Below, one piece after another: positions 36,473 through 50,500 of a DNA stretch of 64,000 nucleotides (positions are counted from its first letter, which is position 1; every line of letters begins with the position of its first letter). Source of the stretch: Serilophus lunatus (Eukaryota > Chordata > Aves > Passeriformes > Eurylaimidae); the NCBI GenBank assembly GCA_013399895.1, contig VXBA01001277.1, positions 52,756-116,755 of the forward strand, read 5' to 3'. The position numbers and the translations under genes are program-made. The notes under the pieces were generated by a model, which was given only the letters and a program-made list of their open reading frames with translations, was not told the origin of the DNA and made no database searches.

Positions 36473-39400
36473 AAAACGTGCCTTCAAGAACACCTGTGTT
36501 TCTAACAGGTTCTCCAGTGTGGCTACAGTTATGGGGAATGACTCGACCTGTTAGATGTTGTGTTTATGTCTCTTGCCATGAGGATAAATGCAAGCATAGC
36601 TCTGAGAAACCTTCCAAACAAGTTTCAGTTCCAAGAACATTTTTTCCAAGAGTTGGCAAATTGGCATCTTCAAAAAATGGAGAGGAAAAAAATCCCTTAG
36701 GCTTTCAAAAATTTATTTTTTTTAGCCCTAATTGATTCTTATAATGGCTTAAGTGCATCATAAAAGTGTAGATATAGATTAAAGAGGAATTACAAAATAG
36801 CAATTTGCTATGGAATTGATTTCAGTTTTGTTTCTCCTTGCCATCTGTTTTTTTACCTATTGTTTCTCACATAAGGCTTTCTGAGGGACTGTCCAAGACA
36901 CTTGTTCCTTCAGTCTACCTCATAGACACAGCTCAGCAAGTAAAACAGAGAGAGGAATAATGAAGAGGCAAGACAATGGTTAATCACCTTGCAATCTCTT
37001 CATTTCTATTCCAATCTGTATTTGGACCACAAGCCAAATACTTCAGTTTCTTTGGAATTTCTAGGTGAAGAAGTTGTCTTTGTTTTGGGCTACAATAAAT
37101 AACTGTTGATTTAATTTTGTCACTAAAAAGTGATAAAAGGACTGTAGGAATATTTTGAGGTCAATAAAAGCTCAGAAAAAAATGCCCTTTTAAATAGGAA
37201 TACTCTCTGAGCAAACTACAGGTTATACTTCATTTTCACTGCAAAATGAAATCTGGAGTAGTTTTTGGAGATCACTTTTTAAACAATGACTATGTGATAT
37301 TGACTGAATATGTTTTCTTTAAGCAAACTTGCAAAGGTATCTTCAAGTACTTTGAGCACAGTTCCGTAAGAAAAATCAATGTATACACTGGAACTGTTGA
37401 CCAAAGACAAAAAACATGAGAACTTAGTAAAATCAAGTTTTTGTGTGGGGGAAACAAAAATTAACTAAAACTTTTAAAAATATATACTAAAATACACATT
37501 TATTTTAAAGTGGCTTTGCCTTTAGAATCCGAACATGATTGTAACAAAATACATTTCAATCATGAAATTACTGAAGTTAGTCAAAATACAACAAGAGACA
37601 AAATACAACTTCAGCTAAATTTTCTAAATAAGGATTCACAAAAAAAGTGTTATCACTTTTTCTTTCTGATTTCTAGTGTAGTTTTTCCTGCTATATTTGT
37701 CCTAATATCTTTCCCAGAATAGGAAAAACTACTTTCATTCAAAATGCTATCTTCTGAATTTCAATCACAGTCTTTTAAAGAGAAAATTATTTCAGTTTTA
37801 TTAAAAAAAAATTAAGCTAAGGACAATTAATTCATTTCCAAATTTTCCATGGAAAACTAAAAACAAATAAAACAACAAAGCACTCTTTTAAAAAGCCAAT
37901 TGTAAACCAAATATTTTTAATTTTAGAATTTAGTAAGTTTATTTATCAAAATGTTGGAATACTATTTTTATTTTACAACCTCATTTTCTCTTTATTCAAA
38001 GTAATTGCAACCTTGCACAACATGAGAAATTCATTATTCTGTGATGGATGTTTCATTTTAAGTCTATTTTTAAGCACATTTTGCACAAAAGCCTTACAAC
38101 TACTCTTACAGAAAGTGGTTTAACTGCATGACTTAGTGGGATTGAATGGGCAATATTTCTGGGTGCAACACATGTTGCACTTTTAAGCATGAAAAATGTT
38201 TCACAATACCACTCGGGTTTTACTTTTTAAAAAACTACAGTTGGAAGTGTACCTATATCATCCAATGATTAGACTAAAAAGTATTAAATTATTGTAGATA
38301 TAAGAACTTGTGGGCATAAGTGACTTTTTAAATATTATATAAATTTTCCTAAATGTCTGAGTACTCTGAGTGCCACAGCAAAATGTTAATTTTTTTTCCA
38401 GCAGAAATGCTTTGTTTAGTAGTTCTTTTGTGTCCCTAATATTACTACTAACTCTGCATCATTATAAAGCACATTTTTTAAATTTAGCTTCTGTTCATGT
38501 GTTGTTTAGTGACTTTGTTGTTTTCAGCTGCTGGTAAGTGTATGTGCTGATTGAATTGGATTAATTCATACACCAAGGAGAAAAGTGCTGTATACTGATG
38601 TCCAATGTGCATACCATTTGTAAGCAGTACTTGTTTTTCAAATTACTGCATTGACAGTGCTGATCTCTAATGGTCTTTCTGAAGATGCACCGTCTCTATC
38701 ACACCTCGCTCAATTACAGGTCAATTACTGATTTGCATGATTTTAAATTCCAGAGATGTGTTAATTAATAGCTCAGTGCAACAGTGAGAGAGCAGTTCTC
38801 TAGTATTTTCACTTCTCTGCATGATCCGCAGCATCAGCTAGGAAGGTGATTTTTTGCGGGGAGCCTGGCTGTGCCTATGGGAATTGAGAAGATGTATCCC
38901 TGAGGCAGAAGTGTCCCCAGAGCCTCATTCTCTGATGCTAGCAGCAAGGAATCAGGACAGCTTCTTTCCCTTTGGAGAAGCACACACAGAATTAACAGGA
39001 AGTAGAAAAGTCCATGAGGTGTAATAGTTGTCTGTTGAAGCCAGGACAGTTTTTGGTTCCTAGTCTACAAGACATTACTATTTTACTTAATAATACTTTT
39101 ATAGTCAAGTCTTGTTATTAATAACATACTGGTGCTTTGAAATTACTTTCATGTAACCCTAGACATGATCCTCCTGCATTTATAAAGTTTGAGTATTTCT
39201 TAATTTCTTCTGTAAACATTGCTCTTCTATTGTTGAAATCTGCACGCTGGTCTATGTTTTACCTTTTCTTGTTCATTTAGCCAACCAAATTTCTACTCTA
39301 CTCTTTGATTATTTGGATGAAGAACTTTCTCCCAGATTTTTCTAATCCTCCCTTCCAACTCCCCTCCTCCTACACCTCATTTGAAAAACTTTATTCTGTT

Positions 39401-42400
39401 TCTGTAACAATTCCCAGTACTTATAACAAAAGCTATTTAATTTCTGGATGAGTAAAATAATTATTAGCACTGTTCTATCACAAAGATGGAACAAATGCTT
39501 CATATCAGAGAATGGTGTCAAAAACTGTTCAGCACTTTCCAGAAGCTTATTTTGTGTGACTTTGGGGAATTGATTGCAAATTGCATGCTATGGGAACTAA
39601 TAGTTTTAACTTCTTTTTGTTTTCCATATTTCAGCTGGTCATTTGCTGCTTGTTATTTTCTTTGGGTTGGTTTTAAAGCAGCTTGTTACAGTGCAGAAAC
39701 AAGAGCAGTTTCCTTTCGTGGATTTATTGAAACAGCATTTCCAGTATCACTTCAAAATTGACTCACTCCTGTTTCCATGAAGGGCATAATTATATGAAGA
39801 GGTTATATTTTCCCATCAAAACTAGAGGATCATACTTAAGTAACAAAAAGGCTTTTATTGCCTCTTTTTTTTTTTTTTTTTTAACCTGCTATTAATGTCG
39901 TGGTTTTCTGCATAATAGCATAAAAACCAATACAGCAAGATATCTGTAAGCAAGGCTTGACCTGTAGACAGGATTCATAACCTCTCTATGTCAGTCAAAT
40001 GACTCGCTAAAGATTTCAACTTTTTGTGCTTTGTAGATTGAAAATTTCAAATCTGACTCCTTTCCCCCCCTTTCCCTCCCCCTCCCCCCCTACTTTTTGC
40101 AAATAGGTGTTGAATATTCAATTATTCTTATCTGGAGTCAATCCTAGTCCCAGATTAGATATGAAAAACCAGTAAGATTACTAAGGAGCTGTCAGTTAAG
40201 ACAAAAAAGGTAGTATAATATATCTGACCGTGTGTATTTGTTTATGTGGGAACTGTTGAAACAAAATGGCAAATGCAACAAGAGATGTTTTTGCAATGAC
40301 ACCTTCTAAATGACATAGCTTAAAAGATGAAACCAGATAAGCACATGGAAAAGGGAATCTTGTCCTACAGCTAATTCCAGGTTTAAGGATGCAGACCGAA
40401 CAATGTGACATGGAAAGTGGAAGAGTTTGCCAAAGCTGGCTGTTAAGCCACATCCATGGTGCCCTGGTGATGAAGAACCTATATGCATGTGAGCCTCAGC
40501 CCACGCTGAAGACTACATGAATGCTCTCAAGTGGGATTTAGGCCTTTATTTTGACCAGGGTTGAGTTTCCCATTGTCCATAATAATCTCTGCACCAGCTG
40601 TCCTAAGTTGTGGTGGCATCACCACACAGGGAAACCTGCTGCAGAACATGTCACTTTTAACTATGTGCTCTCTAGGTATTTCTGTGAGTGTATGAGACAT
40701 CTTATACACAAATTTTAATCTCAGGCCATAGTTGAATGGTCATTTTAAAGCAACAAAAATTGCTGCTGGAGCTGAGGAAGCAGCCTTGCCCATGTCCTGT
40801 CTCTATCCCAGAAATAAACCTGTTCATGGTGTTATAACCTCCCTCTCAGCAACAGGAACAGAGGAAGAAGTGGGCAGAATTTGGGCAGTAACATAGATGA
40901 AGCATCTGGCACGGCTTCTATAGAAAGTGCTGGGGCAGTGGTGTCATGAGAGAAGCAGATAGATGCTATATATTTTGCAGGACAGGTGAGACTGCACTTT
41001 CCAACTGAAGAATATTGTGGATCGTCATTGTGTTAGGGGCAAAGCAGCCTGTTTGTAATATGGATACTGCTTTACCTTGTCTGAGGGAGAATCGAAGATC
41101 TGTTAAGGCAAAAAAGACTCTAAATCACTGCAGGCATGAGGGAATCAACTCCTTGGTGTCTAGTGAAAAGAAAATGTATATGTAGTTACAATAAGGAGAT
41201 ATCTAAGAAAGAATGACCCTCCTGTGGTCAAGTAGGTCAATTTTAGGTCCTCATAGGGCATTATAAGTAGCTCCATGAGTAGAAAAAAATTGACTTCTGT
41301 AAAATGACTGTGTTTGACAAAGGTGAAGAGCCAGTGTTTTCTTAAGCCCTCTTAAGTCCATTTTTTTCATCATACTAAGGAAAAGAACAAGAACAGAAAA
41401 AAGGTATATCTACTACTTTTCAAGCTCTTGGTGGGCTGTATATTTCCAGTGAGTCAGTAATTATCCTCTCACTGTCCTTGATCTAAAGAGGGAACATTTC
41501 AAAAGCTGTGAAAGCTTTGTCTTTCAATTACAGTTGTTGAGAACATGGAGTACCCAAATGAGCTGTTTGAAAGGAAAATGTAGCTTTTACATGCTCCAAA
41601 ACTGTTGTGACAGGCTTTATTTTAGTCCTTGTCTTATCTTCTTCTGAGGAAATTGAAAGTGAGTAGCCCCTTTAAAAGCCTTTTTTTCTGTCCTTCTCCC
41701 GGCCTTCCTCCAACATGTTAAATGGGATGCAAGTTTGTGCCTCAAGAGTGATGTCTGATCTGATGAGTCTCTTGAGCTAAGTGCTTTCCTCTTAACTCTC
41801 CAAGCTTCTTATATACAAATGAATTCAGAGAGCAGAAAGCTTCTTGATGCAATTTTGCACTTATCTTTCAAGCATGCAGGTAGGCTAGTGGTGCATTATT
41901 CTAGTTTTAAGGAAAGTGGGATATCCTAAGCCATGAAGAAAGGGTCTTATGTTGGAAGTGCATGAAAGAAGCTTCATATGACCTTAAAACGCTGCCTTGA
42001 GAACAACATATGTATGCTTTTATATCTGCTTTTCTTGCTCTTTATCTGTGTTAGAGGGACCAGCCAATTTCAGAGTATTCTTGTTCTCAGGAGAATTCAA
42101 GGCATCTCTTGTTTTGCTTGGATGTGTAAAGAAAGGGCTGTGCAGCACCCCGCACACCAGTGTAGTACCAGCTGGAATACTGACTGCTGTAACATCAGCA
42201 GCAGTTGAACTTACATGTCACATCATCAGGAGTACAACTACTTCTTTCTGAATATGCTATATAATTTACGATCTTGCTTTTGGAATTCAGCAAGTTTTAT
42301 CTGCTGATAATCTATACAACTGTAAACTTAAATATGCAAAACTCGAAGTCAAACATTTTATAATCTAGGCATAAAAACCTTGACATTTAATACTTCTAGG

Positions 42401-43114
42401 TCTTTTTCCACTGTGGCTTTAAATTCTTATTAACTATTTTTAAAATTAAATGTTGGGATTCATAATTTAATGCAATATTCCTTGCTGAAGAGTCGTTGGC
42501 TTTTCACATAGCTTTTTCAAGGAAAGAATAATTAAAATAAAAGGGAAAATCAGAAAGACATGGTTTATTGTAATATAAATTTTGCATTAGAAGAAATAGC
42601 TGAGAGCAAAGTTAAGAAAAGCAAGGTCCACTAGTTAAAGTTTAGTAAAATTTAATTTATTTTAATTTAGACAGTCGTTGAAGGCAAATATTTCATCTTT
42701 AGATTTGTAGATATATTTTCTGCTAAAATTAATAGAAATTAAGTACAGCTAACTGAGGGATGAAATGTTAAAAAGAAAACTAAAACCTAGAATAGAATAG
42801 AATCCATGGGGTTGAAAATACATGGACAACTTCAGCCAGACATCGTACTTTTTCACTGCACATGCAATAGAGACTGCGTAGGTTACTGTACACGTGTATG
42901 TAGGTAGCAACTGATGCCAACAGAAAGCATGAAGATGTTCACCTCATTTATTTCTGTAGAGCAAAGACAGACTTCTTTCTTATTGTAGTGAGAAAACAGC
43001 TGACAAAACAGCTGTGCCAACTTGACACTAGTTAATGAAAAATATGATGTTTCAGTTCCATTTCTTCCATTTTTGTTTTGATAACAGGCTAAAATCTAGA
43101 GTGGAGTACACCAA
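36473..43114. other. 6.6-kb interval without recognisable repeats or genes
   Basis: No CR1, LTR or host exon was recognised. The most AT-rich part is about 37400-38500. A stretch at 38500-38830 is rich in homeodomain-like and octamer-like motifs. A C-rich tract lies at 40059-40091, a T-run at about 39867-39882, and a (GAATA)3 run at about 42790-42803. Confidence 0.5.
40059..40091 (-). repeat. C-run tract, G-quadruplex candidate on the minus strand
   Basis: Runs of C7, C3, C5 and C7 are separated by one to three T. The minus strand therefore has four runs of at least three G with short loops, matching the usual quadruplex pattern. It stands alone in AT-rich sequence. Confidence 0.85.
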
Positions 43115-44521
43115 TGTCTTGGTTTGGTGGACAAATTATTCGTTAATAAATTATGGATACAGATGTGTTAAAGAAATAAAACTTTATTATATGAGGTAGG
43201 AAAAAAATTAACTTAAAAATATTAAAATACCAAAAACTTATAGTAGAAAACTTAACAACCACCTCTCAAAAACGACTTACTAAAACACTCACACAGTAAT
43301 TTTAGCTCCCCATCAGGCAATAAACAAAAGAAAAAACCCCCTTGTTTTCTGTTTCAAGGTCTGAAGGTTCAGTTGACTCGAGGTAGATGGTAGGGGACAT
43401 TGTTGGCCATGGAGGCAGCCGCAATGGTGGATGGAAGTTGTGAGCTTGTAGCTGGCTAATTTCTGGAAACACATCGCCAGAGAGAAGGGACAACCAGCAA
43501 AGCATGGTGATTTCTAAGATGGCAGATACTGGAAAAATGCGGACAATGACAGCAGTCTTTTTCTGATGAACTCCCAGGCATGGAAATGCAGGGACTGGAG
43601 AATTCTCTGCTTGTATAGTTTTCTGACCTTCTCCGAATTACCACCCTGTGCACTTCTCTCAGTTTACTCAAAAAAAGGGGCGGTCTCGCTCTTTGCTGAA
43701 TTCTCATTGGTCTTTCTAGTGCTGTTCCACCCCCAGCTCTGCTCTAACTCCGCCTCTGGGCCCCACCAGCTGAAAAACATGGTGGGCGTCAGATGCTGCC
43801 ACCACACCACTGCCACTGCAGCCACTGAACGTGGCCCCTGGCGCCACCGCCAGCCATGTTGATCCCTGCTGCTGGGGCTGCTGCCTGTAGCTGCACCAGC
43901 GTGAGCAGCTCAGGGAATGCTGCTGCGTGACCGCCAGCAGCCCACCGACCGACAGACTGGAGGGGGCCCACCCACCGCTGGTGGCATGTGCTTCGTGCAT
44001 CTCTATTCTGTGCCACATTTGCCCCGCTGCCTCATGGCCAGGCAGCAAACTGGGACACTACCAGAACTGAGTTGGCATCCAGAGTGCCCAGGGCCCCCCG
44101 GACAATGGCCTGCCACCCCAGCCACAGCCACCCGCCTGGAACCAGCATCGCTGCCAAGAGCCACGGCAACCCATCCACCGCACCCAAGAAAAAAAACGGC
44201 AGCGACAGACACGTGGAATTCAGGGAGACGTCGTGCTGGCACTAGTCACCGCAGAAAACTTCTCTTTCACAGCAATCTCGGTTCCCCCAGCACTCCTGGG
44301 CATTCCTGGCTGTCCCCACGGTCGTGGGGGGGGCAGCATGCACTGCAAGATCACAGTCTCCTTGAACTCCCTTCCCCTCACCTCAGTTTCACATGTCCCC
44401 ACCAAGCAGAAAACACACATGAACCAAGGGGCAGCCGGGTGGGGGAGGGGAAGGGAGAGGGGGGAAAAAAAAATTTATTTTACATAGGAAAAGTTTTCCC
44501 AGCCTCAGCTAACCTATGACA
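43115..44521 (-). mobile_element. GC-rich LTR-like element (minus strand), 1.4 kb
   Basis: Minus-strand ends are 'tgtcataggttagc' and 'ccaccaaaccaagaca', with AATAAA about 60 bp before the latter (near 43165-43185). Flanks 'accaa' (43110-43114) and 'accag' (44522-44526) look like a 5-bp target duplication with one change. The right-hand 750 bp is GC- and CpG-rich and sharply unlike the AT-rich neighbourhood. Frames of up to 200 codons (43917-44519) are proline-rich, lack any domain, overlap in several phases and run antisense to the element, so they follow from base composition. A very long U3 or a non-autonomous element are both possible. Confidence 0.65.
44437..44464 (+). repeat. G-quadruplex candidate at the 5' edge of the LTR-like element
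   Basis: Five successive G-runs of 3, 5, 4, 3 and at least 6, with loops T, A, AA and AGA, followed by a run of nine A. Fits the G3+N1-7 pattern with room to spare. It is on the strand opposite to the element's sense strand. Confidence 0.85.
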
Positions 44522-47500
44522 ACCAGCAAGACCTACCCCAGCAAGACCTACCCCTAAAGCAAATTCTACTAGTGACCCTGTCATTCAGTATGGATCCCAA
44601 CTCTTTCAGCCCACTGTTTCATACAAGGGAAAAGTCACGGAGTTATGCAATTGCTCATAGGAGGTAGCTTAGATTCTGGTGAAACAACTCTTGTGATTTA
44701 ATTCAGGAATTATGAGAAGGCTCTTAAGTATTGCTGCAATGCCGGCTGATCCAAGGAATCTCTAAACTTTAGTCCATATAGTCTATTTTATCCACTGTGA
44801 GGTGGTATAGCTTTTCCTGATCTTGAAATGTTTCTTCTAAAACTATAGATCTCTTATATTCAAACTGTTACTGTGCCCCTCTGAAACTGTACTTTATTCA
44901 CCTTTTTTGTTTCCCTGAAGTCATCTGTGGGACAGATCTTGCTCATACACTTTCACTACAGACAAGGAAAGATGACTCAGGAAAATGATGTCTCATTGAA
45001 AAGAGGCAGAAAGTGATGGAAAGAAAGTGAAATGTTCTTTCAAGTTTCCCCCATTATCCTCTTCACAGATAAGGAATGAAACAGAGCTTTTTGAATCAAT
45101 ATAGTCCTTATTTTTAATTTGAGAAACACTAATCATACCTCTCAAGAGAAAGTGGCATGTTTCTTCCGATACCATGCTACCAATTCTTTGTCTCATTAAT
45201 GTCTAAAATGGAAGTAAGTTGGTTTTTTTTTACAGAAGTGTATTTTCTTCAAAAGATATTTTTAATCAATCACTCTCTTGTAACCAAAATTCTATTTCTA
45301 TGGTTTAGTGATAAATACACTTCTTTTAATACCTACCTAATAATGAATCTACTAATATGATGGGTGTATTAGAAATTTAGCACCTTGAGAACAGTGTTAT
45401 ATGTATAAAACTAACTAATATTACAGGAAAATATTACAGGATTCAACACAGCCCTAAAGACTGAAAGAATTTTAAGACTTTCAGGTTTCATCTTTGGTTC
45501 TCACAGAACCTCTTCTTTTAGTCTTTAGTATTTTTATTGTTATACCATCACAAAAGGCTGGTCTCTTGTCCTAGTGAGTCTATACATGAAGGAAGCTCTT
45601 CCAGATGTCTCACTCCATTTTCAGCTTCTCTAACCTGTTACTGTGCTATGTGAAACCGAGAATTTACTTTCATAGCCAAATCACAGATCCTATCTTCACC
45701 TAGATCAGGTAGAGAGCCACTTGCATAGGTAAGGAATTTCTTAAGTTTCTAATAATGTTTCTTCTTACTCTTCTCCCTCTACCTTTGCCTCATCCTGATA
45801 TTATTTCTACAGATGAAGACATTAATTTTAAGCCCAGAGAAGTGCGTAAAATAGACATCAGCAGTCTCTAGTGAGAGGGAAAAGAGAGAGACTTCCATCA
45901 AGAGCTTTGGGAATTATTTTTCAAACACCTATGCATCAGGTCAATCAAAATTTAAAAAACCTCAAACAAACAAAACAAACAAAACTGCCAAAGAATCCAC
46001 ATCTCCCACCCTACCCCCACTTACTAACCAAACAACTTGTAATTTGTGATTTCTACATTTTAAACTGAGAATGCATTCTTTTTGCCTCTTCTCTCAGTGA
46101 AATCTCACAGGGCCTCAGTAGCTTTTTGTGGAGTAGTATGGCAGGTAGTATGGCAGGGTCCTTAGGAACCATCACTGCAACTGAGAGAGGAGAAAGTGAA
46201 GAAGTCAAGTACACTCCAGTCTCTGCCTCTGTGCACTATTATTCTTTGAGATTCTCTCAGTCTCTTTTATATCTCTCAGTTACATCTTCCTCCTCTCCAA
46301 AACTCACCTAGAAATAAAAGCTTTTCATCTCAACACACAAAATCTGAGAGAAGAGTATTTGCTGAGGTTGTTGCCTCAGTCAGAGAGCCTGAAAATTTTT
46401 GATGGCAAGGATTCCTAAAACAGTCGTGCAGACCGTTGAGGGAGACTAGACAGGTAATGGAAATCTTTTCCCATCCTCCAGTTGTGTCTGTCTCTCTTCC
46501 TGTAAATATGAAGAAACACGTTTTCAGGACTATGTCAAGGAAGAAGGGAGTTAAGAACCCATAAACTACTGTGTCCTGGGGATGTCTGCAAAGCAAGCTA
46601 ATGTTTTGCTTCTCACCCTTCCTCACCTTTTCCGTGGGCAGATGGATGGCCACTAAGCAAATGACAAGTCTCTTACAAGACTTATGTCGGAGGCCAGAAG
46701 TAGAGCATAATTACAAATGTTGCAAAAAATATTTGTGTCTTACAGCCTTATGTTTTTTAACTATGTTTTTGCCTTTCCTCACTGTTTTATTATATCCTCA
46801 TTCCTGTTTGATTGCCTGTGAAATTGACATACAGTGAGAAACTCAGCAGGATATTCATAGCCATTAGAAGAGTTTCTGACCAGCCTGACTGAGCTGTTAA
46901 AGCTTTACACTTATTTGAATGTCCTTATTTTTGCATAGGCTTTTTAACCTGCTAAAAAGCTGAAGGCCTCACAGAACAGTTCTTGCTGGAGGTGGCAGAG
47001 GTTCTCTTGTGTTACATTAAGAGAACTTATGATGGAGAAAATAAAGTCGTGGACTTTCACCACCCTGATCGGCTTCTGGAAGGCTTGAAAGGGTTCAGCC
47101 TGTAGCTGAACTAGCCAGAACCCTTTGTCTGACCAGCCAGAACTCCTGGAACAAATACTCGCTGAATATTGGGACACCTTAAAGTACGGAGTTAAAACAG
47201 GTAAAGTAGCAAAAATGTGTGTGCCTCATTTGTTACATTGTGGATGCTTGAAATATTGATTCATGTATTGGACTAGATTTGTGTGTGAAGCTGAACTTTA
47301 TCAAATGTAAAGTATATATTTTGTGGCAATTCTATGTTTCTAGTGAAGTTCACAACACTCTGAAAAAATTCTGTTATTATAGAAGACATTTGGTGGAAAT
47401 AGATGTATTATCCTGGGACCAGTTAGCAGATCAGAAAAGTTATTTACGATGTCTCATTTAGGGGTCTCTGCATGGCCAATGAAAAAAAGTAGGGTCACAA

Positions 47501-50500
47501 ATTATACACAATGATTATTACTTCATAACATAGATGCTGAAGTTTTATATGTACCTATAACACCCTCTACAACACATCAGGTAGCTGTCAAACCCTCTTG
47601 CTCCATGGAGCATAAATTGACAGGATTGTAATTTTACCTTAAATCAGCCTGCAATGCTTTGAAGTAATTGTAGTCTCACAGAGAAAGTATCAAATGTGAC
47701 GGTGTAGCACAAAGATTCTACCCCATAGTCCAGTGTTAGTTTTCAGCAAAAATAACTGAAGCCATGACTCTGAAATGCTGGAAGAGTCCAGTCCAGGGAG
47801 CTGTAGTTCACAGATCACACATAAATTCAGTTAGGGTTGTAATAAAATTCTAAATGTGAACTATGGTTTATAGATATAGTAGGTTACAATCACAGACTGT
47901 ATGGTAATCCCTTAAAATGTCTGTCTATCAAAAATGCAACACCTTTCTCCTCTGCAGAAAGGTAAATCTTAGTGCCCTCTGGTCTTGCAAAAACAAAATC
48001 TTCATTTGATATTTCCCATACACTGTGAAATACACTCAAAATGTTACTTCTGAAAAACAAAAGACCAAACCTGCCACTATTGAATCTGACTTTTTTTTTT
48101 TTTTTTTGCACAGCATGGACTTACAGGCATTTCAAAAGTAAACTCATTCTCAGCTGAAAGAACTTGGTGTGGGATATGAGCATCAGAATTAAACACAGGA
48201 GTCTTCTTCTTGGGACTTTTTTTTCCCTACTGATAATAAACAACTGCCAAAACTGTCAGATGGTCATGAATGCTGTGGTATCACTAAGTTATTGAATATT
48301 TTTAATTGTCCTTTTTAATTTAAATAATATCCTTTGTTCCAATTTTTAGCAAGAGAATCACTCAGTCCTTTGTTATGGAGACACACAAAGAGCTCACTGA
48401 CTATGTGACCAGTGTGTTCATACTCATAGCTGTGGCACAAGTATCAGTGATGAATGCAGAGGGTATCCGGGTGACATTGCTCTGCCCTGGAGCCACTTTG
48501 GCCAAGCCACTGTGTGCTTGTCATGTCTTGCTGTTGCAATAGACTTTACAAGAGCCATGATGTGCCTTGAAAAGCTGCCTGGGGGTTGATCCCAAGTGAA
48601 GGGGGCTGGGTGGATTGTGTGGCAATTTGAGTGGACTTGGCACAGAGCTCTTTGGCCCTGACCTTCACTAGAGGTTAGAGAGTGGAGGGATTTGTGAAAG
48701 CAAGCAAGCAACTCCATCTGAGTGGTTAAAAGCTGACACTAGGGTCTCAATAGCATTGGCAAAACTGACTTCTTTTTTTTTTCCCAATTACAAGAATCTG
48801 CCTGGTAGGACTAGAGTAACTCAGTCACCTGGACAGCCAAGCTGTGCTCCCTTTTCCTGCTTCCTCCACCCTGCTCCCAGACCTGTCTCAGGGACTCTCT
48901 CAGAACATCCTGGCAATGTAAATGTGAAGGAAGTGCCACTTGGTGATGTGGCTGCATAATTACTACTTTTAAAACTCTTGCATAGATTTTGGCTAATATA
49001 CCTCATGCTAAGGCATGATGTATGATCGCAGCAGTTCCAGATAGGCAGGACAGGTGACTAAAAAGAGTTAAGAGGCCATTATCATCCACAAATTGCTGTC
49101 CATCATCTATGTCTGACAGTTTTGCAAGAATCTCCTACCTTTTGGAAATGGTAGAGATCAAACTTCCAGCCTGGAACGTCAAAACTATCATCTTACCCCC
49201 AAACAATTTTAAGGGAATTCCAGAGAAGCTGGACTACTGAGGCCTTCATGCTTCTCAGTGAGATACTGTTGTGAAGGAGGAAGGATAAACATACCGTGGG
49301 CTAGGCAACATTTTTTATCCTTAAAAGTGCAAAAATTATAAATTACAACTTTTGAAACCTTATGACTTGTAGGGTAAATGACCGAGTTAATGTGATAGAT
49401 TACTGCGGTAAGAAGGTATTGAGCTCCTGTTCGTTGTGATTTTTTGTTGTATTTCTTAATGAGCTCATGAAATAAAGTTTAAATCAGAGTATGTTGTCTT
49501 GTGAATTCAAGATACTCAACTGGACCATGGCAGCCCACTGTGGGGACTGACTGCCTCCCTGCAGGTGTTTGGAGAGGAGAATTATGACCTTGTAGCTGTA
49601 GGAAGGGGTCATCCTGGTGCTGGTGCCTCAACTGTGTTTTGGAGAATATCGTTTCAGAGGGAAATACTCTCTACTTTCTTGCTTTGTTTTGTCACTGTGA
49701 AAGCACATGTTAAAAGTTAGCAAAGCTCTTCATGGTTTTAGTTTTCCATTTTAAAGTCAAGGATATTAGTACCCAAACAAAAGTGATGTAGAATACTTCA
49801 GATAAATTTATTTCTATATATTATGCAAATCCCCTAATATTCAATTTGATAAATTCTAAGTACTTGTACGTCTAAGTGTTTTTGCTTATGGCTTTAGGAG
49901 TATCTGCACTAACCAATGCAAGTAACTGATCACTTATTAAGGAGTATCATAGATACTTAGTACTCATGATACAAGTGTCAGGTTACTACTATATTTTAAA
50001 TTGTTAATGATATCATATGGCTATATGGTAGTCTTAATAGTACTGCCATCATAATCTACATGGAACATTGCAGATTTGCTTAACCCTTGTTACTGTGTGA
50101 AATTGTTTAGTAACTTGCTGAGGACCATGCTTATGTAAATTGCCTATGAGTAAATATATACTTACAGATTTGGCAGTCTTAAGGTAATGGTTGGAATTCG
50201 TGATCTCAGAGATCTTTTCCAAAGTAAGTGATTCTACTTTATCAGAATGCATTAGGAAACCAACTGAGGAAAAACCGGTAACTTCCTGTGTGGCATGGTA
50301 CAGTGTAGCACAACTGAATGCACTACAGAAGACTGACTGCTCCTGCTGAATGATGTTGCTGCTCCTGCTGAAGACAAAACCCAGTGGAACACTGGTAAAC
50401 TTTAAGGAGGCTCTTCTTGTAATTCTCTCCTTTCAACATCACTGAGTTACGCACAATGTATTTCTTTAGGACGAGAAAAATGAAGAGGAACATATACTGT

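Noticed and set aside
43917..44519. 200-codon plus-strand frame
   Set aside because: Inside the GC-rich LTR-like element, antisense to it, proline/threonine-rich without a domain, and overlapped by open frames in other phases. This is what high GC content produces.
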